Shown: positions 24,311-24,934 of the stretch, piece by piece
Layout of the letters: the number at the start of each line of letters is the position of its first letter
How positions within the stretch are numbered: position 1 is the stretch's first letter
The notes under the pieces: generated by a model
Told to the model about the DNA's origin: nothing
The model's database searches: none
What the model saw: only the letters and a program-made list of their open reading frames with translations
Program-made: the position numbers and the translations under genes
Source: JBFMAE01 sp040756085
GTDB taxonomy: Bacteria > Desulfobacterota > BSN033 > UBA1163
DNA length: 24,934 nt
Direction of reading: 5' to 3'
Assembly (NCBI GenBank): GCA_040756085.1
Contig: JBFMAE010000268.1
Coordinates: forward strand, 1 to 24,934

Positions 24311-24351
24311 CATTTTGAAAGATATGATGCGCATTTCATCCTCGTCAAAAA

Positions 24352-24414
24352 TGTCACACTGAACTCGTTTCAGGGTCTCCTTCTTCGAGATTCTGAACCA
24401 AGTTCAGAATGACA
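24352..24414. repeat. 63 bp imperfect inverted repeat (MITE-like)
   Basis: TGTCACACTGAACTCG...TCTC (24352-24379) pairs with GAGATTCTGAACCAAGTTC and AGAATGACA (24387-24414), 28-base arms with about six mismatches and loop CTTCTTC. The inner ATTCTGAAC-CAA-GTTCAGAAT is itself palindromic. This is a recognisable type of intergenic repeat. Confidence 0.75.
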
Positions 24415-24463
24415 GGATAGAGTTTTTATTTACGCAACAGGATCAGCTTTTCGTCACTTTTTA

Positions 24464-24521
24464 TCGCCTTCGGCGAACCTGTTTTCATCCGCCCAGCAGA
24501 GCTGGGCGGTATTCAACAGGT
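24464..24521. repeat. Compound hairpins: TCGCC-TTC-GGCGA and ACCTGTT...AACAGGT
   Basis: After a small hairpin (24464-24476), the arms ACCTGTT (24477-24483) and AACAGGT (24515-24521) enclose CCGCCCAGC-AGA-GCTGGGCGG (24489-24509), with five-base bulges on each side. The tip is the same as at 24290. The rest of 24522-24586 is plain AT-rich DNA. Confidence 0.65.
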
Positions 24522-24586
24522 GTTTTTATAAATTAAATATTAATTTACCACTTACCATACGTAGATGCCAAACAAAAATTTCATTA

Positions 24587-24614
24587 TTGAATATCTAAGT
24601 TACAAGAGTATAAT
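24587..24614 (+). promoter_or_regulatory. Probable sigma-70-type promoter of the response regulator gene
   Basis: TTGAAT (24587-24592) and the perfect -10 TATAAT (24609-24614) are 16 bases apart, about 80 bases before the response-regulator start. No riboswitch or operator was recognised in the leader. Confidence 0.5.
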
Positions 24615-24696
24615 ATAACAACAGTTCAGAACCGGTTAAAACCATTGAATTAGTGGCATTTTATTCCATACAAAGAATCAGCTTAAAGGTGACTCC

Positions 24697-24934
24697 ATGA
24701 AAAAGATTATGGTCGTCGATGACGAGGAAAGCATCCGATTTCTTTATAAAGAGGAACTCGAAGAGGAAGGATACGCTGTGGAGGTGGCAAGGAGTGGGGA
24801 AGAGACACTAGAGAAATATCCTTCCCTTAAACCAGATATTATCACTCTTGACATAAAGATGCCTGGAATGGATGGGATAGAGACTTTAAGACGATTACGC
24901 GAGCTAGATAAAGAACTGCCCATTATCCTTTGCT
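24697..24934 (+). CDS. Response regulator receiver protein (cut off by window end)
   Basis: The first 79 residues are a receiver domain that accepts phosphate from a histidine kinase. They show the acidic pair in VVDDEES (Asp8, Asp9) and the phosphoacceptor Asp52 in ITLDIKMPGMDG. AAAGGTG lies about eight bases before the ATG. The output domain, if any, is outside the window, so CheY-like and NtrC-like forms cannot be told apart. It is 640 bp away from the toxin-antitoxin pair and divergent to it. Confidence 0.92.
   Translation, partial: MKKIMVVDDEESIRFLYKEELEEEGYAVEVARSGEETLEKYPSLKPDIITLDIKMPGMDGIETLRRLRELDKELPIILC

Noticed and set aside
24654..24668. TGGCAT...TTCCA resembling a sigma-54 promoter before the response regulator
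   Set aside because: The required GC at ten bases after GG is CA, so it fails the invariant pattern.

Overview
The window reads as a chromosome segment of an uncultured Gram-negative bacterium, most likely a Desulfobacterota/deltaproteobacterial-type lineage. This is an inference from gene style: an HpnN-like RND exporter, cobalamin-binding radical SAM enzymes, a probable sigma-54 promoter, class III cyclase and two-component signalling, and many REP/MITE-like repeats. No rRNA, tRNA or CRISPR array was seen.

Region 1 (1-5400) is an AT-rich defence and mobility patch. It holds the tail of an unknown gene, a DUF6941-like/PLD-like protein, and a type ISP/IIG restriction-modification enzyme cut into two ORFs. 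The nuclease plus adenine methyltransferase half (1365-3206) and the specificity half (4492-5397) are separated by a REP-associated tyrosine transposase (RAYT) and a HEPN/MNT toxin-antitoxin pair. The genes run on one strand with overlaps and the specificity half has its own coupled start, so this may be a decayed enzyme or a working split enzyme with a toxin-antitoxin pair between its halves. Three related 30-32 bp palindromes lie beside the RAYT, inside it and inside the specificity ORF.

Region 2 (5413-8330) is signalling: a membrane-anchored class III adenylate cyclase, then a histidine-kinase-like protein with a degenerate ATPase domain behind a good sigma-54 promoter match.

Region 3 (8512-14298, minus strand) is a likely operon: HpnN-like MMPL/RND exporter, CrtI/RetSat-like FAD oxidoreductase (14 nt overlap), then a B12-type radical SAM protein. 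It suggests synthesis and export of a hydrophobic lipid or isoprenoid; the product is unknown.

Region 4 (14730-21359, plus strand) is a sugar-phosphate operon: rpe-like epimerase, tkt, tal, glk, pgi. It interconverts pentose and hexose phosphates and feeds glucose in. A roughly 30-codon remnant of rpiB lies between tkt and tal, so the operon probably once carried the isomerase too. The epimerase lacks one expected metal-binding histidine.

Region 5 (21360-24934) contains a 293 bp palindromic element, a second B12-type radical SAM gene, a VapC/DUF104 toxin-antitoxin pair, a 640 bp stretch packed with hairpin repeats, and the start of a response regulator with a sigma-70-like promoter. Three scattered copies of a new-looking repeat share the termini GTAAACCCCG and GGCTTTCTnnCGGGGTAAA.
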